Positions 1-17,489 of a DNA stretch of 64,000 nucleotides are shown one piece after another. Position 1 is the stretch's first letter. Each line of letters starts with the position of its first letter. The notes under the pieces are model-generated. The model made no database searches and was not told the DNA's origin. It saw nothing but the letters and a program-made list of their open reading frames with translations. The translations under genes and the position numbers were made by a program. Source of the DNA: Stratiolaelaps scimitus (lineage: Eukaryota > Arthropoda > Arachnida > Mesostigmata > Laelapidae); assembly GCA_019614645.1 (NCBI GenBank), contig JABWDB010000005.1, forward strand, positions 1,582,001 through 1,646,000, written 5' to 3'.

Positions 1-134
1 GACCGACAACCCGTTTAGTACACAAGTCCAATTAAAGCCCTGATCAATCATCATCATCATCAATCACTTTTTCACCACACTATTTAACTTGACCCGTGAT
101 TATTTCCTGTGGTCTATTTTGGTGACCCCTACAG

Positions 135-338
135 GCGGCTGTAAAGCAGGGCTACATCGTCGGCATCACTCAGATCTCATTCGTGCCTCGTTACGATGAT
201 GTTGAGATGGAGGGAGACGCTGAGGTTGACGCGGATGCCCAGCCCGGACCCAACACCTCGGCTGCTGCTGCCACCACCGGAGGAACCGATGACACAGCCG
301 CCAACGAGGAGGCGAACAGCAGCGGCGACTCGCAGTAA
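135..338 (+). CDS. 3'-terminal coding exon of an unrecognised gene
   Basis: A splice acceptor (ccctacag) at 134 is followed by an open 67-codon stretch ending in TAA at 336-338. It begins in phase 0 with residues AAVKQGYIVGITQISFVPRY, then an acidic run (DDVEMEGDAEVD) and an Ala/Thr/Ser/Asn-rich low-complexity tail ending SSGDSQ. The first ~25 residues look like a conserved folded segment and the remainder like a disordered acidic C-terminus. I do not recognise the family. The 5' exons lie off the left edge. Ala/Gly-rich codons and a GC-rich exon beside AT-rich flanks support real coding sequence. Reading frames on the opposite strand over the same bases are shadows. Confidence 0.6.
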   Translation, partial: AAVKQGYIVGITQISFVPRYDDVEMEGDAEVDADAQPGPNTSAAAATTGGTDDTAANEEANSSGDSQ

Positions 339-1322
339 TTCTAAGTCAGGAACGAAATCGGGGAGCAAGTCGAGTATAACCCCAGACAGGGCCGCGGACC
401 CCAGGCACGGACAAAATCGGAGGACTTGAGAGAGAGGAGGCCTAGATCTTTCGGAGATGTTTCGCCCCCGGGGGATCGCCTTATAATGCCTTCATTGTAC
501 AAAACACAAGCAATCACAAGCACACAGACGGGACGAGAGACGTGTTACTAACTGCAAACGACCAACAGGCGAAATCCAATCGTCCGGATCAGCCCACACA
601 TTACGAGCCCTAACAACGAACGACTTGCGATAGGGATCTCATATGCATACTCGTCACATTTTTATTCATGCTGCGACGACCTCGAATATTGAGAAGGCAG
701 CAAGACCTTACTGTTGAAGATCTTGACAACGTACCTGAGAACAAAACCAAATTAGTCAAATATGCCCACGATGCAGATATTGATACGCGCAGATATAATC
801 GAACACGGGCGGCAATGACGGAGCGAACACATTGATATCCTGGATGTGTTCGCTTAAACAGGCCGCCCAATGAAAGAACACTCGAAATATGATGCTACCG
901 CGGATTCGGCCGCGGAGGGCCGAATCATTCTGCCGTTGGCGAACAGGAACTCGTTTTGTGAAAACGGACAAAACCCAATATTGTAGCACTGTGCACACGA
1001 GCAACCAGGTACAATTCAATCGTTACAAAGGGATCTGTGATACGAACGACAAAGCTTCACTCCACGCTGTATACAGAATTCACAAAGATATCAGTCCTGT
1101 CATAGTTCACTCTCGAAGAGCACTTTTATAAATAGACATATACAGTTATGGGGGGCAGTTGTTAAATTCACATATTGGACTGGGGAAATTGAGCAATTCG
1201 TCAGTGATACGCGGTGAAAATTTACCGAAATTTTTCAGTCGAACATAACGACAACGCCTGATGTATATTTCGATATCATCATATCACATAGTGTTGTAAA
1301 ATTCCAACAATCAGACAATAAA
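339..1322 (+). other. 3' UTR of the first gene with AATAAA signal
   Basis: No convincing coding sequence follows the TAA at 338. The first canonical poly(A) signal on the plus strand that I see is AATAAA at 1317-1322, about 980 nt downstream, so this stretch is most simply the 3' UTR. An earlier non-canonical signal cannot be excluded. Confidence 0.4.
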
Positions 1323-3470
1323 GAAAAACACTAATCGATAATAAGTCAATCAAGAAACATGTTCTCCTTTTTTATGACGCAGTCGTTTATAATTATTGTT
1401 ATTATTATAATTGTTAGATAATTCTAACCGATATTGGTTTATAAAAATATGACGTTCGGGAAATTATTCCCTGCAGCATCAGCCACAATAGTGTCACTTA
1501 TGTAAGGTCGATAAGCGCAGAAAGTCTAAACTGAACGTCAATTGAATATGTCGTAACATGGCCCTGCGCGAAAACATCGGAGTGCAGTCACTAGCGGTTG
1601 CGTGGACTGGTGTTATGGACGTTATAAGCGAATGATCTCCTATTCATTTTCCGTACACCAATGAGCGCTGATTTTACTACGGTAGAGCCGAAATGCAACC
1701 GCCGAGCACAACGATTGGTCTAATGAAAAATGACTATAATGAAAAGAAGTATATATATATATATATATTAGATATATAGAAATAGGGACTATGCTATAAT
1801 GACAACGGAGTCGCGCGAGACCGTTAGTATTCCCATACTGCTCTCGCGAGGACTGCCGCCGACGGCCTCTGCGATATTCACTCTATGGGAGCAGCAGTTC
1901 TTGTCAGCTATCGCTCGGTATTATTTGTGCCTACATTGAAATAATGTCAAGACTCGCAGTTCTGTTCACCTGCGTCCAAGTGTATCACGAGGCTCGTGAC
2001 ATGGTGCGTTGAACAGCAATATAATCACGACCGTTCGCTTAGATCATTAGATTTATGGAACAGATATAGCTCAAACTCGATAATATGAATTAGACGTATA
2101 AGCGATCATATGTATAATAGGCTTCGAGTTCGCATCGTAGAGAGTATTCATCAACGCTTCATGACCGTCGGTTAATTCAGGTGGACGGACTAGTGTGCAG
2201 TGGAGGACAGCAAAACAATATTTGTTGCCCACAACGACGAGCTCTATTGTGACTTGTATCACTGTGCGAGAGGCATTGTGCTCAATACCGGTTGTCGAAA
2301 ATCGTTTCTGGCCAAAATCCGGCGCTGTCGAGATTTCCTGTATAGCTAACTCCGAACAGAGCAGTCCTTTTGCTGCACTAATCCCTTCACGTGAATAAAC
2401 TAAGGAAAATGCTGATGAACACTCTCTGCCGTGCAATCTTGAAGAGTCGCATTCGCCACCTAGAGATTGGGTGCTGCTGTGGATTGCTAGCGTTTAATAC
2501 TAATTGTGTTATTGGCTATTAGTTCAATCAATATGATGACTATAGCTGGCAAATGCATTTAAATGAAGACACACATACGCACTTATCTTGTAAAATATAG
2601 TACATATATTTCAACCTTTAACAAAAATGACTGAGTATTGCACTCGCTACAGTAGAAAAATATAATATCGCTGCCACTTGCTACAGCGCCCTGTTAATTT
2701 GTCAGATGATATCTAAATTCAACAATTCCGTAGTTCATAGATCGATTGTTGTTAAGGGCAGAGCACGTGGATCAGGTACACATACAAGTTTGAAAGTTAT
2801 GATGAGCTATATCTAAAAAATAATCCCACTCCAAGATGGCTAAATTTGTTCCTGGTTCCTGACTTTTTCTGCAAGCTTTTTCTTCATCTTTACCCAATCC
2901 CTGGACTCCCCCCCCGCTCCGCCGTCAACCAATCTGTCTCACATCTGTGCATATGAAACATCGTTCGTATTAAATAGCAGTTCATCAGGTAAATCTACAC
3001 ACACTGGACCCCTCTTAATGTGAGAGAATCCTGAACTCTGCCGAAATGAGACTGAATTCTACCGAAATGACGAGACATCTGCAATCTTGCAATTATATAC
3101 AAATTTGTGCCACCGCTGCTGCATTCGGCGGATTCCCTCGTGTTTAAGTACTCGGACCAAGTCGCGTTACCTACGCGACCTTCGCAGGACTGATTATACT
3201 CTCAGTCGTGGCTGCTGTTAATTGCCCACGGGCCAAAGGTATCTCGGTTCAAGGCCACTTGAAACGAAATTGGGAAGCCACCTTTAATATCATTGGCTAC
3301 TATTTCCTATTCATTTCGTCACTTTATGAAATTGGCATTATTTTTTTGTTCGTTCTTAATTCTGCAAACACGGATTTGCGCCCGATAAAAGTTCGTTATT
3401 AAACACAGCTGGAAGCAAACGTCGTGACTGAATCACGAAACGAACGGAGCTCTTAAGATGTAAATATGGC
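1323..3470. other. Intergenic interval without a supportable gene
   Basis: Only short open frames with no family signature occur here. A (TA)n tract lies near 1749-1769 and a poly-C run near 2909-2917. It separates the 3' end of the first gene (+) from the 3' end of PEX5 (-), so the two genes converge. Confidence 0.5.
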
Positions 3471-3474
3471 CGGC

Positions 3475-3678
3475 GCCAGAACAAAGTCCAATGTTCCTCT
3501 CTGTGCTCTCTGTCACATGTATCGCGCCAGAACAAAGTCCAATGTTCCTCTCTGTGCTCTCTGTCACATGTATCGCGCCAGAACAAAGTCCAATGTTCCT
3601 CTCTGTGCTCTCTGTCACATGTATCGCGCCAGAACAAAGTCCACTGTTCCCCTCTGTGCTCTCTGGCGAATGTGTTTG
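3475..3678. repeat. 51-bp minisatellite, four tandem copies
   Basis: The unit beginning gccagaacaaagtccaatgt recurs at 3475, 3526, 3577 and 3628, an exact 51-bp period. The first three copies are almost identical and the fourth diverges (ccactgttcccc). Because 51 is a multiple of three, frames stay open through the array on both strands, which produces repetitive spurious proteins. It lies about 30 bp beyond the PEX5 stop codon and so may be transcribed in the PEX5 3' UTR. Confidence 0.9.
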
Positions 3679-3709
3679 TTACAAAAACAGCCGGTACGAT
3701 TCAGCATCA

Positions 3710-6687
3710 TCACACAACCTCGTAGGAGCCACTGAGCGGCGGTGCGGATGCGTCTTGCTTTATAAAGACACGGTTGAGCCTGCCGAGATCTCGGGCATCG
3801 ACGTCAGGATAGAGATCGGCTCGGTTCATAAGGGTTAGGGTCATTCGGAGGGTGTTCCAGATGTTGTCCGACATCGCTGAGCTCCGGGCGATTCCACTTG
3901 CGGCTTCGGCCTTGGCACTATCCTGCGAAGGTGAGATCATGATGCGTAATAGAGCTGTCTGATGAATAATAGCAATATATCTACATAGAGAACACATGAC
4001 CAACTATGTTGATGACTGCACAGACAATTATAGTTCAAGACGTTGCGACCACTTCCTGATAAGCATTCCGTAGGGAGGTTCGAAAATCCACAATACAAGG
4101 CCACGAAACTAATGACAGAGCCACTCATACCTGCAAATTAAGCGCGGTAAGAAAATGCTCCGCTGCTTCATGGTGCGCTCCCAAATTGATGCACGTGATA
4201 CCGAGATTAAATCGAGCCCGGATAAATCCCGGATGTAACTGAAGTGATCGCCGATACGCCTCGACAGCCTCCTCGGAATGGCCGCCGTTCGCTAGCGATG
4301 CACCCAGCCTACAGCACGGAGAGAACCGATGTGGAGAATAGCGATGTAGTTACATAAACAACAAAAAGGTACTGTATTTCCACCGAGACAGAGGCAGCCA
4401 TAAGAACTGCTGAAGAACCGCGCAGCTAATTCTGCTACCGGCCAGATGATTCGCCTAGTGTGATCTACTACAGAGTGTTGTTCACGTTAATCCTTCCCAC
4501 ACTGTACTCACCGATTCCACAGTAAGGAGTCATCGGGTTTGACTGCAACAGCAGCCCGGAAACAATCGACAGCCTTCTCAAAGTCGCCAGTCAGGCTGAG
4601 CAGGACTCCCAGACAGGACTGGATATCGGGATCCGGAGCGTCCGGGTTGATCTGGGCTGCACTAATGTACATGTCCAACACGCGTTTATGCTCCCGACCT
4701 TCTAGTACCGACATAATGTGCGCCTCCTTCGTCTCGGTTCCGGCGGGCTCAGGCGCCGGCTAACGTAGATGTGTGGCAAAAAGTTCCGCTTTAGTATTCA
4801 CAAAACTACGATCGGGTTGACATTGTGCGTTTGAAGTTATTCGGGACAGCATACGACTGCGAGCGAGCCGAATGACTAACGCACAGATTCGAAACAAACA
4901 AATTCATTCAGCAGCTGTAGAATACGCATAAGGATACACCGCCCCGCCCCGCCCCCCGTGTTATCACCGGGTGGGATTTACTTACAATGTGACTTTCTCG
5001 TTCTTACCTGAACAAGATGTCCGTACTTCGGATGGGCGCGAAGCCATTCAGTGAGAACTTCACACGCCTGTCGCTGTAAACCTTCGTTCGTATAGCTGAC
5101 AGCCAGTGCAAGCATAGCGGCAGCATTTTGCGGCTGTAGCTGAAGACACTGACGCAACGCGGCGATGGCCTGCACGTCCTGCTCGTTCTGCGCCTGCGTC
5201 GTACCCAACAATTGCCAGGCTTCGGCGTGCGCGCTGTCCTTTCGAACTGCCGCCTCGAAGAGTAGCACAGCCGAGGGAAGATCACCTTCGCGGAGCTTTT
5301 GAAGGCCCTCATCGAACGGATTCACTACGGCCTCCTCGAGAGGGTTTTGCTCATTGAAGCGGTAGCTCCTATATGATTCCGGTAGTGCCTCGAGCTCCTG
5401 TGCCCAATTTTCACCCATCGAGTTAAACGAGGCGTTGCTCCATGTTTCTGCTAAGTCCTTCCAGAATTTGGTATCGTCTCGTACCGTCGTCTTCTCCGCT
5501 GATTTTTCCTCTTTCTCGAGTTCGCTCGCCCACCGCTCGGCTGTCGCAGCACTGCCCGCCTCACCGCCAATCTGGAAGCGCCGTGTCGTCAGCAGGAACA
5601 AGACTGTTAGATTCGTTCACCGCGGTAAGCTCGTTCCTCGCCATTCGCCCCCGTTAATGTGCACTTGGCTGAATACGTCTACGACTATGCTAACCTGTTG
5701 GGCGAATTTGAAGAAGTCCGTTTTTTGTACCGCCGGTTCGTTCTCACTCCGCACGAAGTCTCTCGCGACCTTCTGTAGTTCAGATCTTTCGTCAGCGTCC
5801 CGTTGTTCACTTTCTGCGAGAATATCCTCGGCCCACTTTCCGCCGCTGGCAGCGGCTGCCTCCTCCACGCGCAGTGCAGACGGCATGAGATGTTCCATTG
5901 GCATTAACATTGGCCGTTCGGGCCCGTACAACTGATGAGCCATTTGCGGCATCGGCATAACGCTACCACCTGCCGAATGATGAGCAAGGCCGGCAGACGA
6001 GGACGCCGCATGCGACCCCGCCGCCATAAACTCGCTGGCCCACGGCCCAGCCTGGAGAGGACGCGCCACGGCCGCAGTACCGAACTCGCGAGCCCATTGT
6101 TGACCGCCTGACGGACCTGCACATTGCATACACCAAAGCACAGCACAGGCTAGACAGAATCGAAGATGAACGTCCTGCTAGGCTGAGAAGATGCGAGAGG
6201 ACTTCTCCTTTTTTCTCTATTAATTCATCAATTCTATCTTATTCCAATACTACAATAATATGGATTAAACACACATCAATTTATATCATCAAGTCGCGTA
6301 ACTGCCACTATAAATAAGACACACCACCGCTACCACCATAATCATTATCCCGACGATCTGCTTGCTTTTAACAAATGCCAAACATTTGTGACACCCGCCG
6401 CGAACCTCGGCGAGTTCACCTCCCTGAGTACCGATTCTGGATCCCAATGAGTACTTGCCATGCCGTTGTTGCTGCTGTTGTTGTCCCGTCGTCTGGTTGA
6501 TCTGCTGCAACAGCTCACCCATATGGAACGTCGTCGGCGCCGAAACAGGACCTCTGGGTACTGCACCGATCGGTGTCACATGCCGGCTGTGCTGTTGAAG
6601 GTGTTCTCGGCCTCGTAGCTGCTGCGATAGCTCGCCGAGCGGATTTTGTGTTCCGCATTGGGGGTCAATCAGCTCGCGCATCGACAT
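3710..6687 (-). CDS. PEX5: PEX5, peroxisomal PTS1 import receptor (six exons)
   Basis: Cytosolic cycling receptor that binds C-terminal SKL-type signals and delivers cargo to the PEX13/PEX14 docking complex. Exons on the minus strand: 6687-6420, 6116-5695, 5571-5008, 4759-4512, 4308-4131, 3922-3710; all phases agree and give about 630 residues (the human protein is 639). The start ATG gives [17 protein letters not shown]; Cys11 aligns with the conserved Cys that is mono-ubiquitinated for recycling. The N-terminal half is disordered with WxxxF/Y-like PEX14-binding pentapeptides (WAREF, WASEF, WAEDI, WASEL, WAQEL). The C-terminal half holds the TPR array: [52 protein letters not shown]. The C-terminal helix [14 protein letters not shown] matches the family end. 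Exon 1 donor is GGGAG|GTGAAC and exon 2 acceptor tgcag|GT, giving phase 1 on both sides. No defect was seen. Confidence 0.95.
4939..4965. repeat. GC-box-like CCGCCCC run in PEX5 intron 3
   Basis: Three consecutive ccgcccc units followed by a C-run lie in the intron between PEX5 exons 3 and 4. They resemble Sp1-type GC boxes but may be simple low-complexity sequence. Confidence 0.4.
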
Positions 6688-7215
6688 TCTGGCCAAAACA
6701 AGATACTGCCAAATGCCGACAATGAAAACAAAACGGTGATATCGTTTAAAACGGCTCATCCTTATCATATCATAGATGGATAAGATGGATATAATTAGCA
6801 AGGTATATAATCGATACGATACCGTTGAACGGTTGCGCCGGTTAACAGCATCGTCGTTAATTGCAAAGACGGTGTAAAATGAATTCAAAGGCGGCCCATT
6901 TGTTATCGTTCAGCTCTCGCCCTGTTTCATAAAAATAATAACACTCCTTAACAAATGCAGGGATGTCGTAAGGCAGATCACGTATACGATATATGTGCAT
7001 TCGGCTCGTGTTCGATTATGCAACAGTAATTCGTAAAGTAGGAGATGAGCCTGCTCCCGGACGCCCTGCTATGGTGCCTTCAGGTCCAGGGCAGGCGCGT
7101 GTATGGTTCACCTTAATCGAATTAAAGCAGGTGCCATCTCTCATCCGCATGAAGTTAAGCGGCAAAACGAAAAGTCCACTTAGCGTGGACACCTTCGAAT
7201 AGATCAAAAATGAAT
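6688..7215. other. PEX5 upstream region
   Basis: Sequence immediately 5' of the PEX5 start codon on the minus strand; it should hold the 5' UTR and promoter. I see no clear TATA box. The open frame at about 6993-7202 (+) has no recognisable family and was not called. Confidence 0.4.
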
Positions 7216-7222
7216 TTTAGGG

Positions 7223-7371
7223 TCGTCTCGAAGCAGCTCGAGATCCAGACCGCCCGGAGCAAAGGTTTCACTCTACACACATACGAGAAAGATGACCTGA
7301 GCAGTGTTGCATGTCAGTCGTTCGAAAATATGGAGCGGATACTTATGCAGCTAGAGAAGCTAATGGTAAAC
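7223..7371 (+). CDS. Candidate isolated exon, unknown
   Basis: Between a possible acceptor (attttag) at 7220 and a possible donor (ATG|GTAAAC) near 7371 the plus strand encodes about 50 residues with coiled-coil-like content: KQLEIQTARSKGFTLHTYEK then ENMERILMQLEKLM. The composition is protein-like and the heptad pattern is plausible. I found no partner exons and no family match, so this may be a fossil exon or chance. Confidence 0.2.
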
Positions 7372-10300
7372 GACAGTGTTCTATAGGGGGGCAAGTGGAG
7401 AACAACCACAAGCACCCGCCCAAGCAAAAACTGATCCAACTCACGCCTATTATATACCAACGTGAAACTCATTCTGTGTCATCGATTCAAGGTTCATATG
7501 TATTTCTCGATTTTTTATTTTTTCGAGCTGCAACTCGTTAACGTGTACTGTAGGAATGGACACACTGAGTCAAATTTGAGGAGACTTTTCTCCACATTTT
7601 TAGCGTTCATCAAAAAAAGACCTCATCATTTCGGCATCGTTCAAAGGTCAACTCTTGACCGAACCTCTAAGGGGGACAGATTAGCAACGAGCGCCCTCAA
7701 CCCCCCGTTGATTCACCTCTCAGCTTCTTTCCATTTCAATCGCAAATTAGTACAATAAGAGTCAATAATGGCCCAATCCCTTAAAACATGCGTGAAGATC
7801 GAGAACGCTTACACCAATTTCCAAAGGCAGTGTGACGCTTATTTTTTTATCGGTTTATGGTTTGCTGTTATCGCCCCACGGTGACGCCTTAAGACTCGAC
7901 TATGGTCTTCGTTCTAGCAACTCTATCCGTTCAAGGATTATTCGAGCATCCCGGAGGGACCCAATAGGTGGGATCTGCTTTATTCAACTCTCCGATCCCA
8001 TTTTTTGCGCTTCCATGTTCTCAGCTCATGTTGTCAGACGGACAACGCGACGGTCGTTGAAGCACACTGCGAATTAAATATTACATCAACTCTTTGAACT
8101 ATCAACTCCGCTGCATCTCCGTATATAGGCAGTATAAAAAGTAACACAAACTCTGCTCGATACGTACGCACACGGAGCTCAGACACAAACACGCATATGA
8201 CAAGAATACTTAGCAAGTCATTCGGCAGGTCAGACTCGACATAACTCGACCGACCGCAAAACGACGACTGGCTGCCACGGGGTCCCAGAGAGGTAATTAA
8301 GAAGACCAATGCACCACATTGTCATGGCACCACGTCAACAGATAGTGTGTGCGAATGTGTGTATGTGTTTGTCCAACTCGAAAACGCTGTGCCTGTCAAT
8401 GTGTGTTTGTTATATCTGCTGCTCCTCAAATGTATAGCCTGGCCTATGGCAAGTTCCCAGGCAGTACAAACAAATCATTACGGGACCGAGATTCGCTCTT
8501 TGCCATCACCGTGATCCTTGCTATTCCTCACACTCGTGTCTATCTTCTATTCAGTATTATCATCAGTCAACGTTTGTCGGGCCATCTCATTCGCATCGTC
8601 TTATCTAAATCGTACCTCAGCACACTGGTAGACACGAATCAGCTGTCAACGAGACGACGTTCGATTTTGCTGCCGCCGGAGGTCTCCGATCGCTCCGAAA
8701 CTACACTGCGAACACACTCGGCGCCGGCGACTGTCTCTCTCCCTCTCTCTCTCCTTCCGGAGCACGAACCACAGCAAGCAATCAAAGTTGAAACTGCGCC
8801 CCAACCAACAGGCAAGCCAGCAATCGCATACGGATCGCCTTGATACTCGCAATAAGACTCATACGCGTTCAACACTAGAGGCTATTCCAGCGGGAGCACC
8901 CGTTCTTCACGCACGCATAATACCACCACCACTATTGAGCATTTCCTAGCAGACACATAGACTCTCTCTCGCATAGAGCGACGGAGCTTGACATCTAAAC
9001 GCCTAAATCATACATCCTGTTAGAGCAGTTGGTTGCTACACTCGTCGTAGCCGATGCGGTGACGCAAGGATCCGTTTTGCCAAAAGGGATCGCACCATCG
9101 TCTACCCTTGCCCCGGATTCATCTCTCACCAGCACGGCCAGTGATAACACAATTCGTTCATTCATCGTCCGTCCCTCCTCCCGTGGCTGACCAGGGCCTC
9201 ATGTGTTCCCTCGCCGCCTGGGGCCTGTCCGTGTGTTGTGGTTGAGACGGAGCGGCGCTCGATCTCCTGTGGCGGCCAACCAACCGACCGCCCGGGTACT
9301 ATCGCACAACGGACGATATAAGGGAAACTCAACGTCACCTGTCAGAGCTAATGAGATAGGCGAATGCAAGAACAGTAATACTAGGATCGTGGTCGTCGGC
9401 TCCAGGTGGCTGCGTATTCGCGCTCAGCGACCTGCCGTGATAATTAGCATTCGCCAATGTGTCTTCGTGTTTATTAGGATATGTCGTGTGGCTTTCGCCG
9501 ATAGTGGAAGTACCACTCACCGTCGGCACCGAACGACAAGCCATCATAACGGCACGCAACAGCAAATCATCTGCCAACACGACGACAAAGAGATGGTTCG
9601 ATATGGAAGAGGTCTCGGTCGCCTCTGCCGCAAGCATATACATATACGTCCTGATATCATGTATTTGATTCCCCTTTCCAGGGGGTGAAATCCCTGTCTG
9701 GGACTGCGTCGTGACTGATAGTTAAGCACCTTCTTATGTCAATCACGGAGTAACAAACAGGATCCGGTTGTGCAGCCAACGCTACCGGACAATCCAAAAA
9801 TAGAAAGTACGATACGTTGATGGAACAATGTTTCTTTAGATCTGTCGCCTTCGAAATTCTTGGAGGGCCAGGAGTTCAGCGTTCGAAGCTTCTACACTCA
9901 CTGGAAGAGAGAGAGAGAGAGAGAGATTATTCTCTGTTACATACAGACCTCGTGAAGAAGAATTTTCAATGAAATCATTTTTAATAGGTACACAAAGAGT
10001 AAAGCGAAATCCATCTTGGGTACGCCTAGAGACTCGGGCGGGGGAAGGGGGAGTCTCAATTTTCCGATAAATGTAACACCCTTGTTGATTATGAACACAG
10101 GTTCACGCGGTACAATTGTTACCCAGATTATATGAAAAATTGAAAATAAGCAGAAATATACATCTATCTATATATATATATATTTCAGGGTTGAAACCCC
10201 CACCTTAGTTCATAACCGTTGTTCTTCTCTTGCTTGGCCGCGCGCGTAAGCTCTCTAATGACAAGAGAGCCGCCGACACCTCAACAACTCCCTCCCGCTC

Positions 10301-11664
10301 GAATCGCAACGCGACGACTTGTCGAACATGCGACAGTGCCCGGAGTTGCCTGGTCTAACTGTCGTCGTCGTCATGGCTACAAGCCAAAATACCGGGGTCC
10401 GGCGCCAGAGTGGTGAGGCGAACGAAGTGAAGAGGAGCGTTTGTGTGTGCAGCGAGAACAACAACGAAACGAGAGCGTTTGCAGCGCCACTCCCGACTGT
10501 CCATCGGTCTGCGTGTCTGGCCAATGATGAGCAACTGCTGCCAGATAACTATATCAGTGTAGCTCAATCGGAGCACCACAGTGAGTGTTTGTGTGAGTGT
10601 TCAGGCGGGCGAGCGAGCTCTACTGCGGCGCGGCGTATTCACGGCTGATCAGTGACAGTGGATTGGTGTGTGGCTTTCAGTTGCCACCAATTGACTCAGG
10701 CCAGCTTCCGTTTGCCACCGTTGGGACCTTTTCGCCGCGCTGAGCGCGGCGCTCAGCATCGGCACTTCGGCGAAACGGACAGCTTTGACGTCGAACGCTG
10801 AATTTGGCTGTCATTCTAGGCGCGACAGCTGAATTATATCTGAGTGAGGAGTGCTCTGTTTTGTGGCTGAGTTGCCGAGATACATGTGTACGTTTGAATA
10901 TACACGTATGTATATCGGAACACGGGTGTTGATGCGGAGCTAGCCCGAAGCTCGAACTGTGAAAACATTTGTGAATAATCCAGGGGTCTGTGCAGGTTCG
11001 CGGGTGCAGGCGCAAGTCACACACGCATTATAGCCAATTGCAATTGTAGCCATCTCCGCTGTTCGCTCGAAAACAATAGACTTCTGTTCTTCTGCAGAGC
11101 GTTCGCCTCTGTGCTCCGACTGTGCCGAGCTGCCGCTGGGCGCCACAGGATACATCACTGTCGCTAAAACGGCTATATATCTAGACAAGTTGACAGCAAT
11201 ACGCAGAACGTCGTGCAGAAGTCGTATCAGTGTGCTATTTCGGGTGACAACCGTGAACTCGTACCACAGTAAATTTTACCATCATCCGTGAATCTGTTCG
11301 ATCTCTGATCGAATATTCCACCCGCCTCCCTATTGTTTGCCCGGGGACATCGGCCGTTGCTTGCCTCGCTCGTTGAAATTTCCTGTGGTTGTATAGCTTC
11401 TGCAGGGGCGCCCCAGAGTATCTAATGCATAGGCTTTGCGTATTTGGACTCGGCACTGTTTAGCGCACAAGTGATCAGCGCCAAAAAGAACAACGTGTCC
11501 AGAGTAGCGGTGTAGCACTAGCGGAGACAGTGAGAACGAGCAGTGAGAGATCGAGCTGCGCAGCTTAGCCGTAGCTGATTGTCATTTAGGAAGGTTGCCC
11601 TACTACTCTTGGATTGAGGTGGACGTTCGTGCAGTGCGTCGTATACGGGAAGCTCATAACGACA
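7372..11664. other. Intergenic / PDE6D upstream region
   Basis: Long frames occur on both strands (for example 8349-8843 and 9203-9688 on plus) but none has recognisable domains or coherent splice structure. A (GA)n tract lies at 9908-9926 and a (TA)n tract near 10172-10187. The last few hundred bases before 11665 are GC-richer and probably contain the PDE6D promoter and 5' UTR; splicing in that UTR cannot be judged. Confidence 0.4.
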
Positions 11665-15863
<4,199 letters not shown>

Positions 15864-16455
15864 ACTAGTAATTATGAAGCCAATTCATGTGTTGCTGCCG
15901 GCGGCGGTCAACCTCTGGCGAATATGTCTCGTCGGTCAGTTATCCAGACGTTAAACAGTGGACGGAGCGGAGCGCATCCAGCAAAATCAGCCCGATCACG
16001 CCAAAGCTGGGCAGACATCGATCATTGAATGAGCTTCTGTTATCTCGCCATCTCGCCATAAAGCAACGTGATCGTATGAGTTGACCATATTTCCCAAATG
16101 ATCGAAATCGATTTCGCCTACACCAACCAATCATTTAGACAGTACACACAGTATCGGTTATGTAGAACAGCAAAATCGACCCACTCTCTAATTGCTGCAA
16201 GCTATATACAGATGCAAGCAGCGACCACCTGACCTCCCGTTCAACCACTTATAGTACCACTGTGGAAAGACGATGAAAATCAGCAAAAGCAGCTCTGCCC
16301 CGATCCGTAGCTACAATAGCTGACAAACGCCATCGCTGTTTATACCTAAGTAGTATATGAATGATAAGAACCTCTCCTCCCCTCGGACCATAGGCCTGAG
16401 GCCTACTCTACGGCGTGAGACGGGCATTTCCGAATGACTTGCAGTGAATAGAGCG

Positions 16456-16461
16456 AATAAA
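16456..16461 (+). other. Candidate PDE6D poly(A) signal
   Basis: AATAAA lies about 590 nt downstream of the PDE6D stop codon, followed by a CAA/TAA-rich simple repeat (about 16478-16520). Confidence 0.4.
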
Positions 16462-17444
16462 CGAATCGTAGTGACAATAACAACAACAATAATAATAATA
16501 ACAATAACAACAACAATAATGTTTTCTAGTGGCTATACGCATCGCGTTATCCTAGCCGACCATCGTTCCTCGAACCTGTTGAGCGACTTTCCCGGCTGGT
16601 GAGTGGACGAGCCGAAAGTACTTCCCCTGCCGCCCCAAGCCTGTTGAATATGATGATGTTATTTATAAAAATACACACAATATGCTATATCGAGAACGAT
16701 TGACGACGCCTTACGAAGAGGGAGCAGCAAGAAACAGAATGAAGATCGTCATATTTGACCACGATTCATCATGTATCGCGCGTGGATGTGAACGTGAATT
16801 AACGACGATATATTATGATGAATTCTGAGCTTACCAGTGAACGCCGGTGTCGTAGCAATGGAGTGGTTACCGTTAAGGTGAATTCAGTTCTTTTTGTTTT
16901 GACAGACAGAGATACCAACAACAATGATAATAACGTCAACAACAACAACAAACGGATCTGCCAGGATTTCGATATCCTGCTGATGAGTCTAGCAAGAGTT
17001 AGTGATGAATGATCACATCTACGATGTATGCAAGATTTATGACCAAGTTAGACGATAGTAGACCTGTTGCTGCTGCAGCGTACACAGGGTCACACTGCCT
17101 GTGGACCTTGTATTCGTTGCATCCGAAGGGCAGCCTTCATTTGAGTAGTACATAGCAGTAATGTTTTGCCCAATGTTAATTTGTTGTTTACCAGTTGACC
17201 AATTCACCGTTACAGTATCAACCTATCTTGTGAATACGAGCTGAAGCAAATGGCCGTGCTTTCTTTTTGCGCAATCTACCTAGTGCCGCTAAAAGCGAGA
17301 TGTGAAAATTCACGTCAATATCCCACAACTCCACCTCCTGCAGAAAAGTCACTGTAACCGTAATCGTGCGTCATTTTTCATTAGCAACGATGAGTCCGTG
17401 CGAATTCATTCGGAGTGATTCGGTAAAGGAACGAGTGAAGCAGT

Positions 17445-17489
<45 letters not shown>

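Noticed and set aside
3356..3838. Repeat proteins on both strands over the 51-bp minisatellite, and a possible CRISPR-like array
   Set aside because: The units are contiguous with no spacers and the period is a multiple of three, so the frames are by-products of a minisatellite in a eukaryotic genome.
8349..9688. Frames of 161-164 codons on plus between PEX5 and PDE6D
   Set aside because: No recognisable motif, overlapping frames on both strands, and no coherent splice signals.
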